This document shows positions 9,992-19,800 of a stretch of DNA of 64,000 bases, in pieces. Position numbers and translations under genes: made by a program. The notes beneath the pieces were generated by a model that saw only the letters and a program-made list of their open reading frames with translations, did not search any database and was not told the DNA's origin. Numbering within the stretch: the first letter of the stretch is position 1; every line of letters starts with the position of its first letter. This DNA is from Clostridiales bacterium oral taxon 876 str. F0540 (lineage in GTDB: Bacteria; Bacillota; Clostridia; Clostridiales; Clostridiaceae), in contig KE993501.1 of assembly GCA_000466585.1 (NCBI GenBank), positions 245,189-309,188 on the forward strand, written 5' to 3'.

Positions 9992-10885
9992 ATGAAGAAT
10001 AAAACTTTTAGAATTATTGTTTTATTAATTATATTAATTGCTGGTGCTGCTTGTATTGTTATTGGACAAACATTATTAAACTCAAATAAAACCTATAAAC
10101 CTTCAGAGAATGATTTAAAAAATGAATCAACAAGTAAGAATGCCGATAATTCTTCTCAAAACTTAAACTTAGAAGAAAAGTTATCACAAACTGCAAATGC
10201 AAATATCTCACAGAATGAGATGAAAGCTATTGCTCAAAATTCAGAATTGAATAGTTATGTATTAAAAGTTATACAGGTATATAAGGGTGAGAAATATCCA
10301 TATCTTTTAAATAATGATTATAATCATTATAATGGAGTAACAGAAAATATTGCTTATAAAGGTTCTACAATTGCTAAGGCAAACCCTGACGGGAGTAAAT
10401 CCAGTCATTGTGTTGGTTTAACCTTTGAAGTATTTTTTAAAGCAATGAAAGAGAGAAATAAAGAAGCTGGATTAGCAATTGATAATTTTAATAATATGTC
10501 TATTGATAATATGAAAGATTTTATGATAACTTGGTTTGCTGCACAAGGAAAACCAAAGTTAGAGGGGGATCAGCTTGCTGGAGCAATAGTTAAATATGGA
10601 CTTGGGACACAAATTAAAAAATTAGAGGATGCTAAAGCAGGTGATTTTATTGATTTTAGCAGAGCAAAATCCGGGCATACTGCTGTTTTTATTAATTGGA
10701 TAAAAGATGATAGAGGTAATATAGTAGGCTTTAAATACTGGTCAACACAAGAGTCTACAAATGGAATTGCCTACAAAGTAGAATATTTCAGTGATAATAT
10801 TAATGAAAACTTTAAGGGAGCTGTGAACAGAAACCAGCTGTATATCGGAAGAGTTGGAGCTATTATTAATTATAAATCCTTTTAG
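9992..10885 (+). CDS. Membrane-anchored or exported putative papain-fold hydrolase
   Basis: The 297-residue protein begins with a positively charged end and a hydrophobic segment (about residues 8-28). A low-complexity Ser/Asn/Lys linker follows, then a globular domain. Cys140 (in SSHCVGLTF) and His229 (in SGHTAVFINWI), followed by WSTQESTNGI, have the order and surroundings of the Cys-His pair in NlpC/P60 or CHAP-type cysteine peptidases. A cell-wall role is therefore plausible (inference). AAGGAGG lies upstream of the ATG at 9992. An in-frame TTG-region extension to 9905 is less likely because it lacks a ribosome site. I do not recognise a named family with certainty. Confidence 0.55.
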   Translation: MKNKTFRIIVLLIILIAGAACIVIGQTLLNSNKTYKPSENDLKNESTSKNADNSSQNLNLEEKLSQTANANISQNEMKAIAQNSELNSYVLKVIQVYKGEKYPYLLNNDYNHYNGVTENIAYKGSTIAKANPDGSKSSHCVGLTFEVFFKAMKERNKEAGLAIDNFNNMSIDNMKDFMITWFAAQGKPKLEGDQLAGAIVKYGLGTQIKKLEDAKAGDFIDFSRAKSGHTAVFINWIKDDRGNIVGFKYWSTQESTNGIAYKVEYFSDNINENFKGAVNRNQLYIGRVGAIINYKSF

Positions 10886-11008
10886 ACGCTTCCTTTGTTT
10901 TCTTCTTTTAGCTCTCCAATACTATATCTTTTATGTATACTTTATGCTATTATATGAATACGATGTAATAAATAGTAAAAATAATATTGGAGAGTAAAAG
11001 GAGATATT

Positions 11009-11926
11009 ATGAGTAAACCATTTGCGGTAATTGTTATTTTAATGTCTCTTGTTTTATTAGGTTTATCAATGACTTCCCCCCTTGAAAGCAATAATGTTTC
11101 TTATTTATCTTCATCAAATGATAGCGATACAGTAAAGCCTGTTGTTTTCCCATATAATGATAATAATAATTTTATAAATACCTTAAGCGGGTTTACGTAT
11201 GTGGCTCATAGGGGTGCGCCAGTGATATCAAGGAAGCCTGAAAATTCTATTGAAGCTTTTAAAGCCGCAAAGGAATCTGGCTATAAGATAGTTGAAACGG
11301 ATTTGCAGTTAACGAAAGATGGACAATGGATCATAATACATGATTATATTTTAGATAGAACTACAAACGGCAAGGGCACTGTTAGAAGTCATTCATTAAA
11401 GGAAATTGAAAAATTAAGATTAAAAGGAAATGTTAACGAGAATTTTGCCATACCTACTCTTAATGATTTTCTCAAATTGTGCAGCAGTGAAAAATTAATA
11501 CCTATTTTAGACATCAAGCCTAATGAAAAAGAAATGTCATCAAGAAATTATAGTGATTTATTAAACAGTCTAAATAAATACAAATTATTGGACAAGTCTA
11601 TATTTTGTTCATATTCAAAGGAAGTTTTATTTGAATTAAGAAAGCGCAGCAATGTGACAACTATAGCGGTCATGATGGATGTAAATCAGGATAATTTAGA
11701 TTTTGCTAACAAATTAAGAAATGCTTTTATGTACTGTAATTATGAAAAAACTTCTGATGAAAAAATACAACTTATAAGAAATAATAAGTTAAAGTTTGGA
11801 GTTTGGACCATAAACGATGAAACAGTTGCTGATTATTTTAATAAAAAAGGTGCAATTATGATAGTAACTGATAAGCTAAAGATAAAAGCTAAAGATGAAT
11901 TGCTTAAGAATGAATCAGCAATATAG
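11009..11926 (+). CDS. Glycerophosphodiester phosphodiesterase, exported or membrane-anchored
   Basis: GDPD enzymes cleave glycerophosphodiesters to glycerol-3-phosphate and an alcohol. The TIM-barrel landmarks are present: AHRGAP with PENSIEAF, the acidic VETDLQLTKDG, and IIHDYILDRTTNGKG. Together these supply the catalytic His residues and metal-binding acids. The N terminus has a signal-like hydrophobic segment (about residues 5-22), so it likely acts outside the membrane on lipid- or teichoic-acid-derived substrates. Length is 305 residues. AAAGGAGA precedes the start, and a long hairpin repeat follows it. Confidence 0.88.
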   Translation: MSKPFAVIVILMSLVLLGLSMTSPLESNNVSYLSSSNDSDTVKPVVFPYNDNNNFINTLSGFTYVAHRGAPVISRKPENSIEAFKAAKESGYKIVETDLQLTKDGQWIIIHDYILDRTTNGKGTVRSHSLKEIEKLRLKGNVNENFAIPTLNDFLKLCSSEKLIPILDIKPNEKEMSSRNYSDLLNSLNKYKLLDKSIFCSYSKEVLFELRKRSNVTTIAVMMDVNQDNLDFANKLRNAFMYCNYEKTSDEKIQLIRNNKLKFGVWTINDETVADYFNKKGAIMIVTDKLKIKAKDELLKNESAI

Positions 11927-11969
11927 TAATTTATGTTTTTATAACTTTAAAATAACAATTAATAAGAAA

Positions 11970-12053
11970 GGGCCGATCTCGAGCTAGAAAAACCCAGCGT
12001 TTTATTTGAATTCAGATAAAACAGCCTAGGTTAAACTGCTTTGAGAGCAGCCC
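11970..12053. repeat. Long palindromic hairpin repeat between convergent genes
   Basis: Two arms of about 40 bases (beginning GGGCCGATCTCGAGC and ending GCTTTGAGAGCAGCCC) pair imperfectly around TTTGAATTCAGA. The right arm resembles those near 51-95 and 15505-15547. It fills the gap between the convergent GDPD and PHP genes, so a two-way terminator is likely. Confidence 0.65.
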
Positions 12054-12055
12054 AT

Positions 12056-12898
12056 TTATTTTAGCTTTAAATTTATAGACTCCAAGAAAATAGATAAATG
12101 TTCTCCGGTAAGGGATACACAGCCTATATCTCCATGACCATTATCTTTCTTTTCTATTCCATGAAAATCAGAACCTGCAGTTATAATTTTATTATATCTT
12201 CTTGCTATAGATTTATAATATTCATTTTGCTCAGGCGTATTCATATGATAAATAGCTTCAATACCATCAAAGTCATAGTTCATAAGCTCTTCAATATTTG
12301 TCTTTTTATATAAAATAGGGTGAGCTAAAACTACTAATGCGTTTACTGACTTTAGCAAATTAATGCCTTCTTCTAAGGATAAGTTCTTTTTTGGAACATA
12401 TGCAGGGCTGTTTTCACCAATAATGTTTTTAAATATATATTCCCAGCTGTAGTCATAACCTTTTTCTACAATGGCTTTAGCTATATGAGGTCTTGCTATT
12501 ACGCCTTTTGCTTTACTTAATATATCGTCATAATCAAGCTCAATGTTGAAGTGCTTATTTAAGTTTTCAACTATTTTCTTACCTCTTGTAACTCTAAAGT
12601 CAGTCATTTCCTTTAATATATTAGAAAAAGCACTGTTTTTATATGAATCATCTCTGAAATATCCAAGTACATGAATACTTTCTCCATTATAGATTGTAGA
12701 AAGCTCTATTCCCGGCACTACAGTTATACCAAGTTTTAAACCATGATTTATAGCATCTTCTAAGCCTGCAGTGGTGTCATGGTCGGTTATTGATATTATG
12801 TTAAGTTCTTTGTCGTTGCACTTGTTTACAAGCTCTATAGAAGTTAGTTTACCATCGGAGGCGTGAGTGTGCATGTGCAAATCTGCTTTAAGTGTCAT
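12056..12898 (-). CDS. PHP-domain phosphoesterase (RNase AM/YciV-like)
   Basis: This 280-residue PHP protein starts with the metal-binding signature DLHMHTHASDG (residues 6-16). It continues with ITDHDTTAG, VPGIELST, VVLAHP and AGSDFHG, which together form the trinuclear metal site. The closest functional class I recognise is the YciV/TrpH group, which includes 3',5'-nucleoside bisphosphate phosphatase and the 5'-3' exoribonuclease RNase AM. The exact substrate cannot be fixed from sequence. It is transcribed away from the folate operon. Confidence 0.8.
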   Translation of the reverse strand: MTLKADLHMHTHASDGKLTSIELVNKCNDKELNIISITDHDTTAGLEDAINHGLKLGITVVPGIELSTIYNGESIHVLGYFRDDSYKNSAFSNILKEMTDFRVTRGKKIVENLNKHFNIELDYDDILSKAKGVIARPHIAKAIVEKGYDYSWEYIFKNIIGENSPAYVPKKNLSLEEGINLLKSVNALVVLAHPILYKKTNIEELMNYDFDGIEAIYHMNTPEQNEYYKSIARRYNKIITAGSDFHGIEKKDNGHGDIGCVSLTGEHLSIFLESINLKLK

Positions 12899-13225
12899 AA
12901 AATCATTCCTTTAACTATTAAGTATATACAATTCAATAAAGTTCTTAAATTAATCATATCGCAAAATTTACAGTCTTTAAGGACTTTTGGGACACCATAA
13001 ATGTATTAGAACTTTTAAATTGTATATGATAAAATGTTTTAATTAATTATAAACTATTTTTTTGATATAATAAAGAATAAGTTATATAATTTATTTATGA
13101 TAGATAAACAATTTCAACTGAAACTTATAAACAATAAAAAAGCATAGAAGATTAGCTGTTTTTTTGTCTATAAGTCAAGTTTTCGTACTGTTTATCTTTA
13201 AATGCAGTGTAATAGGAGTGTTAAA
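12899..13225. other. Intergenic region between divergent PHP gene and folate operon
   Basis: No gene is seen. It is A+T-rich, contains the folate promoter (13062-13090), and leaves a leader of about 130 bases before folE. The leader holds an A-run/T-run pair (about 13135-13165) that could form a weak hairpin. It does not show the conserved tetrahydrofolate riboswitch core that I would recognise. Confidence 0.5.
13062..13090 (+). promoter_or_regulatory. Candidate sigma-A promoter of the folate operon
   Basis: TTGATA (13062-13067), a 17-bp spacer and a perfect TATAAT (13085-13090) precede folE by about 135 bases. Confidence 0.6.
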
Positions 13226-13786
13226 ATGATAGATAAGCTTAAGATAAAAGAAGCGGTAAAGATGATACTTGAAGCAATTGGGGAAGATCCTGAAAGAGAA
13301 GGTTTAATAGATACTCCGGATAGGATTGCCAGAATGTATGAAGAAATATTCTCCGGAAATTTTGAAAGCGCTAAAACTCACTTGGATAGGGTGTTTACAG
13401 TAGAGGAAGATGGTATTGTTTTAGAAAAGGACATACAGTTTTATTCTATGTGTGAGCATCATTTGATTCCTTTTTACGGAAAGGTTCATATAGCATATAT
13501 CTCAAATGGCAAGGTAACAGGCTTGAGCAAGCTTGCAAGGACTGTTGAAGTTTTTGCTAAAAGACCTCAGCTTCAGGAAAGGATGACAAATCAAATTGCC
13601 AAAGCACTGATGGATTACTTAAATCCAAAGGGCGTTATGGTAGTTATAGAAGCAGAACATCTTTGCATGACTATGAGAGGTGTTAAAAAGCCGGGCAGCA
13701 AAACAGTAACAGCTGCATATCTTGGTGATTTTAAAGATAATGATAACTTAAAAAATGAGGTTTTTAGAATGATAAGTCTTGGTTAA
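13226..13786 (+). CDS. folE: GTP cyclohydrolase I
   Basis: FolE converts GTP to 7,8-dihydroneopterin triphosphate, the first step of folate synthesis. The zinc-site and active-site motifs are clear: MCEHHLIPFYGKVHIAY, and CMTMRGVKKPGS near the C terminus. The start at 13226 has AGGAG seven bases upstream and gives 186 residues, the usual length. It is the first gene of folE-folP-folBK, and its end overlaps the ribosome site of folP. Confidence 0.96.
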   Translation: MIDKLKIKEAVKMILEAIGEDPEREGLIDTPDRIARMYEEIFSGNFESAKTHLDRVFTVEEDGIVLEKDIQFYSMCEHHLIPFYGKVHIAYISNGKVTGLSKLARTVEVFAKRPQLQERMTNQIAKALMDYLNPKGVMVVIEAEHLCMTMRGVKKPGSKTVTAAYLGDFKDNDNLKNEVFRMISLG

Positions 13787-13799
13787 GAAGGGGATAGGT

Positions 13800-14606
13800 A
13801 TGAAAATAGGAAGTAGGGAATTTAATTTAGGGGAAAAAACTTACGTAATGGGAATATTGAACGTAACGCCTGATTCTTTTTCAGACGGTGGAAAGTTTAA
13901 TAATATAGAAGCTGCTTTGTCTCATGCTGAAGAAATGATAAAACAAGGTGCAGATATTATAGATATCGGAGGGGAATCAACAAGGCCAAATCATTTGCCT
14001 GTAAGAGAAGAAGAGGAGATTGAAAGGGTTATACCCATAATAGAAGCAATTTCTAATAAAATTGATGTTCCTATATCTATAGATACATATAAGGGTAGAG
14101 TAGCAGAACTTGCAGTAAAAGCAGGTGCTTCTATAATAAATGATGTATGGGGCTTTAAAAAAGACAAGTTTATTTCAGAGGTGGCAGCAAAGTATGGTAC
14201 AATGAATATCCTTATGCATAACAGAGATAACATGGATTATAAAGACCTTATGGAAGATTTGTTAATGGATTTAAAACAAAGTATTAATATAGCCTTAAAC
14301 GCAGGTGTAAAGGCTGAGAATATAATTTTGGATCCTGGCATAGGCTTTGCAAAAACTTATGAGCAGAATTTAGAGGTTATGAATAAGCTTGAATATATTA
14401 AAAGTTTGAAGTATCCGATTTTACTTGGTACATCAAGAAAATCCATGATAGGCAATGCTTTAAACTTACCTCCACAGGAAAGGGTAGAAGGCACAATTGC
14501 TACAACTGTAATAGGAATTATGAAGGGCTGTGATTTTGTCAGAGTCCATGATGTAAAGGAAAATAAAAGAGCAGCAATTATGACAGATGCTATAGTAAGG
14601 AGATAG
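13800..14606 (+). CDS. folP: Dihydropteroate synthase
   Basis: FolP joins p-aminobenzoate to 6-hydroxymethyl-7,8-dihydropterin diphosphate. The diagnostic motifs are GILNVTPDSFSDGG, DIGGESTRPN, DPGIGFAKT and the final RVHDV. Length is 268 residues from the ATG at 13800, which has AGAAGGGGA before it. An in-frame TTG at 13779 is less likely. It lies 13 bases after folE and 5 bases before the folB-folK gene. Confidence 0.96.
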   Translation: MKIGSREFNLGEKTYVMGILNVTPDSFSDGGKFNNIEAALSHAEEMIKQGADIIDIGGESTRPNHLPVREEEEIERVIPIIEAISNKIDVPISIDTYKGRVAELAVKAGASIINDVWGFKKDKFISEVAAKYGTMNILMHNRDNMDYKDLMEDLLMDLKQSINIALNAGVKAENIILDPGIGFAKTYEQNLEVMNKLEYIKSLKYPILLGTSRKSMIGNALNLPPQERVEGTIATTVIGIMKGCDFVRVHDVKENKRAAIMTDAIVRR

Positions 14607-14611
14607 ACTAT

Positions 14612-15439
14612 ATGGACAAAATAAGTATAAAAGATTTAGAGATTTATGGATATCATGGAGTAAATCCTGAAGAAAAAATGATGGGACAAAGATTTTTGGT
14701 ATCCTTAGAACTTTGCCTAGACCTTGAAGAAGCAGGAAGTACTGATGATTTAACCAAGACTGTAAACTATGCTGAACTGTGCTGGTCTGTAGAGGAGGAA
14801 TTTAACAAGAATAAATATGATTTGATTGAAAGTGCAGCTGAGAAGCTTGCTGAATTTATACTCAATAAATACAAACTGGTAAAGTCTGCTAGAGTAAATA
14901 TCAAGAAACCATGGGCGCCTATTGGAAAGCCTTTAAAGTACGCTTCTGTCGAAGTAGAAAGAAGCTGGCATACTGCATATATTGCTTTAGGTTCAAATTT
15001 AGGAGATAAAAACTTAAATATTAATGAAGCTATAAATAAAATTGGTGAGCTTAAAGACACCTTTATAAATAAAATATCGGGTATGTATGAAACAAAACCG
15101 GTAGGATATTTAGATCAAGATAACTTTTTAAATTGCGCGGTAGAAATAAAGACACTTTATTCGCCTAAGAAACTTTTAGAGAAGCTTTTGGACATAGAAA
15201 AAGATCTTAAAAGAGAAAGAATTATAAGATGGGGCCCAAGGACTATAGATTTGGACATAATATTTTATGATAATTTAGTAATAAGCAGCGAAGAACTCAT
15301 TGTACCGCATCCAAGGATGCAGGAAAGACTTTTTGTATTAAAACCGCTTAATGATATAGCACCATTTTTGGTGCATCCCTTGCTTAATAAAAGGATAATG
15401 AATCTTTTAGATGAGGTTTCAAAAGTTACAGAACTATAA
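14612..15439 (+). CDS. folBK: Fused dihydroneopterin aldolase / HPPK
   Basis: Residues 1 to about 119 are dihydroneopterin aldolase (YGYHGVNPEEK, then VNYAELCW and the active-site Lys of IKKPWAP). Residues from about 120 are 6-hydroxymethyl-7,8-dihydropterin pyrophosphokinase (YIALGSNLGDK, RWGPRTIDLDIIFYDN, VPHPRMQERLFVLKPL). One chain thus performs the two steps that make the FolP substrate. The fusion is common in clostridia. It ends the folate operon, with a long hairpin directly after the stop. Confidence 0.95.
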   Translation: MDKISIKDLEIYGYHGVNPEEKMMGQRFLVSLELCLDLEEAGSTDDLTKTVNYAELCWSVEEEFNKNKYDLIESAAEKLAEFILNKYKLVKSARVNIKKPWAPIGKPLKYASVEVERSWHTAYIALGSNLGDKNLNINEAINKIGELKDTFINKISGMYETKPVGYLDQDNFLNCAVEIKTLYSPKKLLEKLLDIEKDLKRERIIRWGPRTIDLDIIFYDNLVISSEELIVPHPRMQERLFVLKPLNDIAPFLVHPLLNKRIMNLLDEVSKVTEL

Positions 15440-15446
15440 ATAAACA

Positions 15447-15547
15447 GGCTGTCGTAAAAGGCTAAACTTAGCGTGGTATTTGAATAAGTGAAAGCTTCCT
15501 AGAGTTCAAATACCACGCTATAGGTTTAAGCCGTTTTAAAGGCAGCC
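15447..15547. repeat. Long palindromic hairpin repeat (best copy)
   Basis: Arms of about 38-43 bases pair around a 19-base loop. The inner core is TAGCGTGGTATTTGAA / TTCAAATACCACGCTA, a perfect 16-bp match, and the outer part runs GGCTGTCGTAAAAGGC / GCCGTTTTAAAGGCAGCC. It lies between the convergent folBK and dehydrogenase genes and probably terminates both. Confidence 0.75.
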
Positions 15548-15551
15548 ACTT

Positions 15552-16826
15552 TTATTTATGAAATATAGGTTTTTCATACCATTCTGCCAAGTAATCATAG
15601 GTGTTTTGAAGCTTTTTATATATATTATCAGAAAAATCATAGGTTTCAAGTTCAGTACCGGATTTTAAAAGCTTGTTACGGGAACCCATAAATATTCCGC
15701 CTATTGAAGTTGCACTATAGTGCCAATTACCCTTTATAGTTTCTATAAATGACAAAACTCCTGAAGAAAAGGCTGGAGCTATATATGGTTTAAAGCCAAA
15801 GGTACGCACATCTAAGTTGGCATTCTTTGTTCTTACAGTTAAATAATCAGACAGCTTCTCATTATAATTTTTTATACTGTCAGCTACTATAACTCCTTCT
15901 CCATGAGGGCCAAAGCATCTTCCTTCAGTCAAGTATTGTAGGGCACCTTCCTCCTCAGCAAAATAAGCTGCTCTTCCATGCATAACGCCGAGACCATAAG
16001 CTCGAATTTGTTCAGGTGCAAGACCTTTAAAATCCATATTGCCGTCTTCATCCATGTTGCTGAAGTTGTATGCTATATTGCTTAAAAGATCAACAGGATC
16101 GGACATAACTATGAATAAGCCTTTAAAGTGTTTATCTCTGGCAAGTTTCGAATACTGCTTTAATACCTCAGCATTACCTTCGAATTGAGCAATTCTGACA
16201 TCTTCAGGTTCTTTGCCTACCTCAGGTACACCTACAGAAATACAAAATACGAACATATCACAGTCAAACAGAGTATCCTCTGTTAATGGGTAAAGTTTTG
16301 GAGGTATCATCTCTTCTGAAGGAGAGAGCACTTGGGCTGCTTCGTACTTCCATCGTTTTATTCTATTAGGATCTATATCATAAAGTCCAATACCTGATAC
16401 ATAATCTGAGGCAGCAAGTCTAAGTCCTGCAGCGAGATTTCCTCCTACATCTCCAAGACCTATAATATTTATTCTCCATTTTCCCTTAGGAAGTACAGGT
16501 CCATCTAGTACCTCTTCCCAATTAGGAAAAGTTGCATTTATACAAGTCACTTCTCTCTTTTCAATCTTCTTTATAAGCCATTCCGGAATATCACAGTCAT
16601 CACAATTACCGTTATAGATTTTAAGAAGACTAAGATCTTCCCTTTCAAGAAAAAGCTCAAAAGGGTGTGCAACGCAAAAGCTTCTTCTGCTTTTTCTAGG
16701 ATTCATGTTAGTTAACGAATATATAATTCCTGAGGTATTTTTAGCTTCCTCTTCTGAAACTATTTCGTAACTGTCTCTTGGTATTTTTGATAAAACAATT
16801 TTACCTTTGATTTTGTAATATATCAT
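15552..16826 (-). CDS. Lactate/malate-dehydrogenase-like NAD-binding protein
   Basis: The 424-residue protein has an unrecognised N-terminal part (about residues 1-115) with several cysteines (NGNCDDCDIPEW). An LDH/MDH-like Rossmann domain follows, with INIIGLGDVGGNLAAGL and the acidic strand end GLYDID. The downstream motif SDPVDLLSNIAY resembles the NPVD loop of the family, and YGLGVMHGRAAYFAEEE and RCFGPHGEG sit at the positions of substrate-site elements. It is therefore a dehydrogenase relative of uncertain substrate. It starts 16 bases after the end of the 1623-residue gene on the same strand, so the two probably form one transcript. Confidence 0.7.
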   Translation of the reverse strand: MIYYKIKGKIVLSKIPRDSYEIVSEEEAKNTSGIIYSLTNMNPRKSRRSFCVAHPFELFLEREDLSLLKIYNGNCDDCDIPEWLIKKIEKREVTCINATFPNWEEVLDGPVLPKGKWRINIIGLGDVGGNLAAGLRLAASDYVSGIGLYDIDPNRIKRWKYEAAQVLSPSEEMIPPKLYPLTEDTLFDCDMFVFCISVGVPEVGKEPEDVRIAQFEGNAEVLKQYSKLARDKHFKGLFIVMSDPVDLLSNIAYNFSNMDEDGNMDFKGLAPEQIRAYGLGVMHGRAAYFAEEEGALQYLTEGRCFGPHGEGVIVADSIKNYNEKLSDYLTVRTKNANLDVRTFGFKPYIAPAFSSGVLSFIETIKGNWHYSATSIGGIFMGSRNKLLKSGTELETYDFSDNIYKKLQNTYDYLAEWYEKPIFHK

Positions 16827-16842
16827 TAGTTAACTCCTTTCA

Positions 16843-19800
16843 TTATAAAGAATTTATTATATTGTCAAGCCTTAATAAGAGCTCTAAATCATTTTTTATG
16901 TAGTTTGATGGACTTAAATTCAAGTCATAGTTAATATTTTTACCTCTATCCGGACAGCGTGGAATAGTAAACACCTGCCCTAAATTTAATAGGCTTAAAT
17001 TTCTCTCGTGAAGAACATGATATTCTTCTTCAATAGTAGAAAGTATATGCATCGAGTTTTCAAGGCATACCTTGGAAAGATTATATACTGCACTTTTATT
17101 TGAATTTCTTATAAAGGTTGGAGAGGTATAAGGCATAATAAGGTTAATTGAAGGAAGAAGATTTCTTTCAGGGAAACTGCCTCTCCAAAGAGCATCTCCT
17201 CCTATAAATGGATAAAGTGAGTTTTCATTGAACCATATTTTTAATCTAGGTATAAAGTAAACGGAAACAACCTCTCTGTTTTGAATGTCCATAAGATCTT
17301 TTCCACGGCCAGACAATATTCCGCATACGATTTTTTGAACCGTTATATCTTCTTTTTTAAATAGGGGATCCAATGCTTTCATTCTATAGCCTTTATGAAG
17401 TATATTATCAACCAATATGACAGGCCTTTTAAAAGACTTAAGCATTTTTACCTGAGTTTCTAAATCAAGATAATAGGGAAATGGACCAATATTAAAATTT
17501 TTCATAGTTGGTTCAAAAAGTTTTTCTGTATGCAAAGCTTTTGTAACTGTATTTGGTATTACATACCTTTCTAGTATATCTCCATAGGGTACACACATGG
17601 CATTTCCTAATTTTTTTGGCATAGATATCTCGGTAGGAACACCGTTTTCCTCACATATCTTTTTTATCATAGACTGATGAAGCATACTGCTGTCAAAACT
17701 TAGAATAAGTTCCCCAGGATAAAGCTTTGTAAGTGCTTCCTGAAGTTTTCGTCTGGCAGAAGATACTGCATTGCGTATCTTTTGATTACCTCTAAAAGGC
17801 TCTTTTAATATATTTTCTGTATCTAAATTTAAAACACAGGGGTTGCTCATATCTACAACAAGAGCCGGATTATCAATTGTTGAACTAGGAACATATTTAA
17901 ATCCCTGCAGCTTTAAAATTTCATAAATTGTAGCAGCGCATGAATTCATAAGAGTGTTTTTAAATATCGCAAATTCATAGTCTCTAGACAAACAAAATGC
18001 AAGAGTTTCTGTTATTATGATTTGTTCGAGGTACTTATATTTATCAAGACTTTTTATTCCTATCCCATGAATCAACACTGTTCTTCCGGTACTTTGCTCT
18101 CTTATGTATTGTGAAAGCTTTACATCTTTTAGTTCTTCATAAAGCATACTAGAACGTACCCAGTGGAATAAAGAAAAGGCAGCAACCTCATTTTTATTTA
18201 GAGTATTTCTAATAATAATCAGCCTTCCAGAGGGTTTTAGTAAAGTTTCTTTTATTGTATTTAAAATAATATCCTTTGGCATACCGGTAATAGATTGGAT
18301 TCCTAATAAAATATCCTCGGTAATTTTTTCAACTACTTCAACCTTAAGCCATAGTGATGTAATAGAGGATTTTTCTTGAGGTTCCCTCTGATAAAAACCA
18401 TTTTCGTAAATATATTTTTGAGCAAGAGGATCAATAAGAGTTGATATATCTCTGCTTTCATCTATATAGTTCCTTATTTGAGTAGAACTTATATCTGAAT
18501 ATTTAGCTGGCAGTGAAAGCCATTCGATTTTTCCGTCAATATTTTTTACTGCATCTTCAAGTTTTCTGCTTTTTCCTCTTTCAAAAATAATATGATTAAA
18601 ACTATGTATGGAATTAGATGTCCTTAATGACTTATAAGAAGATGCATTAAGAACAACATCACTTCCAACAGCTATATAAACCTCCGAATTTGGAAAGCTT
18701 TCCTTCAATTTTTTTAAGTCATCTTCGTTGGCTATATTTATTGGCATTGTATTAGGATAAACATAAATATTAAGTTCATTAGCAACAGACATAGCAACTA
18801 TTCTGCGTCTGAGCATATTAGGAAGTGTCTTTTTAGACCAGGAAAACTCATCTATTGAAAGATAAACTTCAAAACCTTTGTCTCTTATAAATTTAGCTAT
18901 TTCCTTGTGGCTTTGAGAGAATGGATCAAAGGTTCCTGGGAAAAAAGCCACTTTTTCGGGAATATCTATAGAAATATTCCCTTTAAAAAAGCTATAATCA
19001 GAAATAAATCTATATATGTGATTTAATGCTGCTGAATTTGATAGAAACAAAAGTTCTTCGCCTTGGCTTTCAGTAATCATTGTAAGTAGCTTCTTACTTA
19101 TAATTTTAAAGATAGCATTCTTATCATCAAGACTTAAGTTTAATGTTCCAAAAATATCTTTTCCTAATACGCTAAAAGCAGTTTGCTTTGATTTTAACTC
19201 GTAATCAGCAAGCGAATTTAATAGAATACCAAGCATAGAAATCTTTCTTGAACTATAGTCATCAAAAGACTCTGTAAATCTATACTTATAATCAGAATAA
19301 TTAGAAAGGGCTACTCCGATAGTTTTAAGTATAAGTGATTTAACATTAGGGCTGGAGGTTTTTATTTTATTTTGTAAATCATTTATAATTTCATCAAGCT
19401 CTACTGGCTGAAGCCACAAAACAATCTGACCTATATAGTGAGGTATATATTCCGTAAATCTGTTTCCTTCAATTTCAAGTGCTCTTAAAAGTTCCACTGC
19501 AACTTCATTTCTTTCAGCAAGAGATAGATGAGGCATTATATTTAAAATTGCATCTCCGGCAGCATTGCGTACATTTTCTATAGCACTTACCTTTAAAAGG
19601 TTGCAAAAGTGAATTGCTGTATGAAGGCCATTACCTTCAATATTGTTTAATGTATAATTAAGGAGAAGTGAAATCTGACTTCTTTTTCGTATCCAGTCGG
19701 TAGCAGTCTTTAAGTTACTAAGGAAGATATCAGATATTTTCTTTTCATCCAATTTACAGTAAACGTTGAAAACAACCCCTAAATCATTCGCATTTAATTG

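Noticed and set aside
13091..13225. Tetrahydrofolate riboswitch before folE
   Set aside because: The leader lacks the conserved core and any well-formed multi-stem fold.
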